NCBI RefSeq assembly: GCF_039941195.1
Contig: NZ_JBDVFA010000063.1
Location: 1-64,000, forward strand
Source of the DNA: Aurantibacter_A sp039941195
Lineage (GTDB): Bacteria > Bacteroidota > Bacteroidia > Flavobacteriales > Flavobacteriaceae
DNA: 64,000 bases
Direction: 5' to 3'
Part shown: positions 63,889 through 64,000 of the stretch, in pieces
How positions within the stretch are numbered: the first letter of the stretch is position 1
Layout: every line of letters begins with the position of its first letter
The notes under the pieces: generated by a model
The model's database searches: none
What the model was told of the DNA's origin: nothing
Seen by the model: only the letters and a program-made list of their open reading frames with translations
Program-made: the position numbers and the translations under genes

Positions 63889-64000
63889 GAATTCGATTTA
63901 CGATTTCGCCCCAAATATCGACTGCTACTTCAGCCTTCGTCTTTAGTTCAAACGCTTTAATCGTTAAATTCTTATCTATAAAGGTAATTTTGTTTGTAGG
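63881..64000 (-). CDS. coaBC: Phosphopantothenoylcysteine decarboxylase/synthase, 3' end only
   Basis: Translating the minus strand from base 64000 gives PTNKITFIDKNLTIKAFELK and continues to VAVDIWGEIVNRIHA, with stop at 63881-63883. This is the C-terminus of CoaBC (the phosphopantothenate-cysteine ligase part). About 39 residues are inside the window; the rest lies beyond the right edge. It overlaps the DUF4835 start by 8 bp. Confidence 0.85.
   Translation of the reverse strand, partial: PTNKITFIDKNLTIKAFELKTKAEVAVDIWGEIVNRIHA

Noticed and set aside
1..64000. CRISPR arrays, tRNA/rRNA genes, prophage and IS elements
   Set aside because: No regularly spaced repeats, cloverleaf or transposase/integrase frames were recognised; absence is by eye and not by search tool.

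Overview
The window is AT-rich chromosomal DNA from a member of the Bacteroidota, most likely a marine Flavobacteriaceae (Zobellia/Maribacter-like). The lineage is indicated by a PorP/SprF type IX secretion protein, a YtxJ bacillithiol-system protein, DUF6503 and DUF4835 proteins, an RprX/RprY-type two-component pair, TANNTTTG promoter boxes and frequent TTG/GTG starts. An alginate lyase (PL7), a mannitol dehydrogenase and several carbohydrate-active enzymes suggest life on or near brown algae.

Layout. 1-9.1 kb is housekeeping and envelope: a partial unknown protein, YtxJ, ClpB, a TetR regulator, PorP with a C-terminal SPOR-like domain, a histidine phosphatase, a DUF6503 lipoprotein and SmpB. 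9.3-23.9 kb is a loose carbohydrate region without SusC/SusD genes: a Tat-exported Gfo/Idh/MocA oxidoreductase, a two-domain esterase (alpha/beta hydrolase plus SGNH), a PD40 lipoprotein, a PL7 alginate lyase, a methionine aminopeptidase, a small stress operon (Hsp20, YodC-like, lipoprotein), a K+/H+-type antiporter, another SGNH hydrolase, and two beta-propeller glycosidases around an alpha/beta hydrolase.

24.2-36.7 kb looks like an exopolysaccharide assembly locus. It holds a giant GT-C-like membrane protein, a lipoprotein, a membrane-anchored GH5-like hydrolase, a GT4 glycosyltransferase, a MOP flippase, a STAS protein, a receiver domain fused to a GT2 glycosyltransferase, and a TPR plus beta-barrel outer-membrane protein. 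The parts list resembles pel-type secretion but is not the pel operon.

37.0-42.9 kb, next to it, is a tightly packed seven-gene signalling operon: CheY-like regulator, H-NOX, PAS histidine kinase, FIST (NosP-like) protein, second histidine kinase, Hpt protein and LytTR regulator. H-NOX and NosP are the two known families of bacterial haem nitric-oxide sensors. Here each precedes its own kinase, and a single Hpt protein could collect both. The neighbouring receiver-GT2 fusion suggests that phosphotransfer may reach polysaccharide synthesis directly. A 9-12-9 bp direct repeat upstream of the operon has the geometry of LytTR operators. This combination is the main candidate for an undescribed system.

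43.2-64 kb returns to general metabolism: a GNAT, an NCS1-type permease with a mannitol dehydrogenase, Pcm, a run of plus-strand genes (oxidoreductase, 3-hydroxybutyryl-CoA dehydrogenase, DUF1015, YggS, exonuclease, ion channel, MiaA, gluconokinase), then minus-strand RprY/RprX, CoaE, YbbR-like, GT2, FabI, RecN, DUF4835 and the 3' end of CoaBC. No rRNA, tRNA, CRISPR array, IS element or prophage was recognised. Functions are read from motifs by eye; no database search was run.
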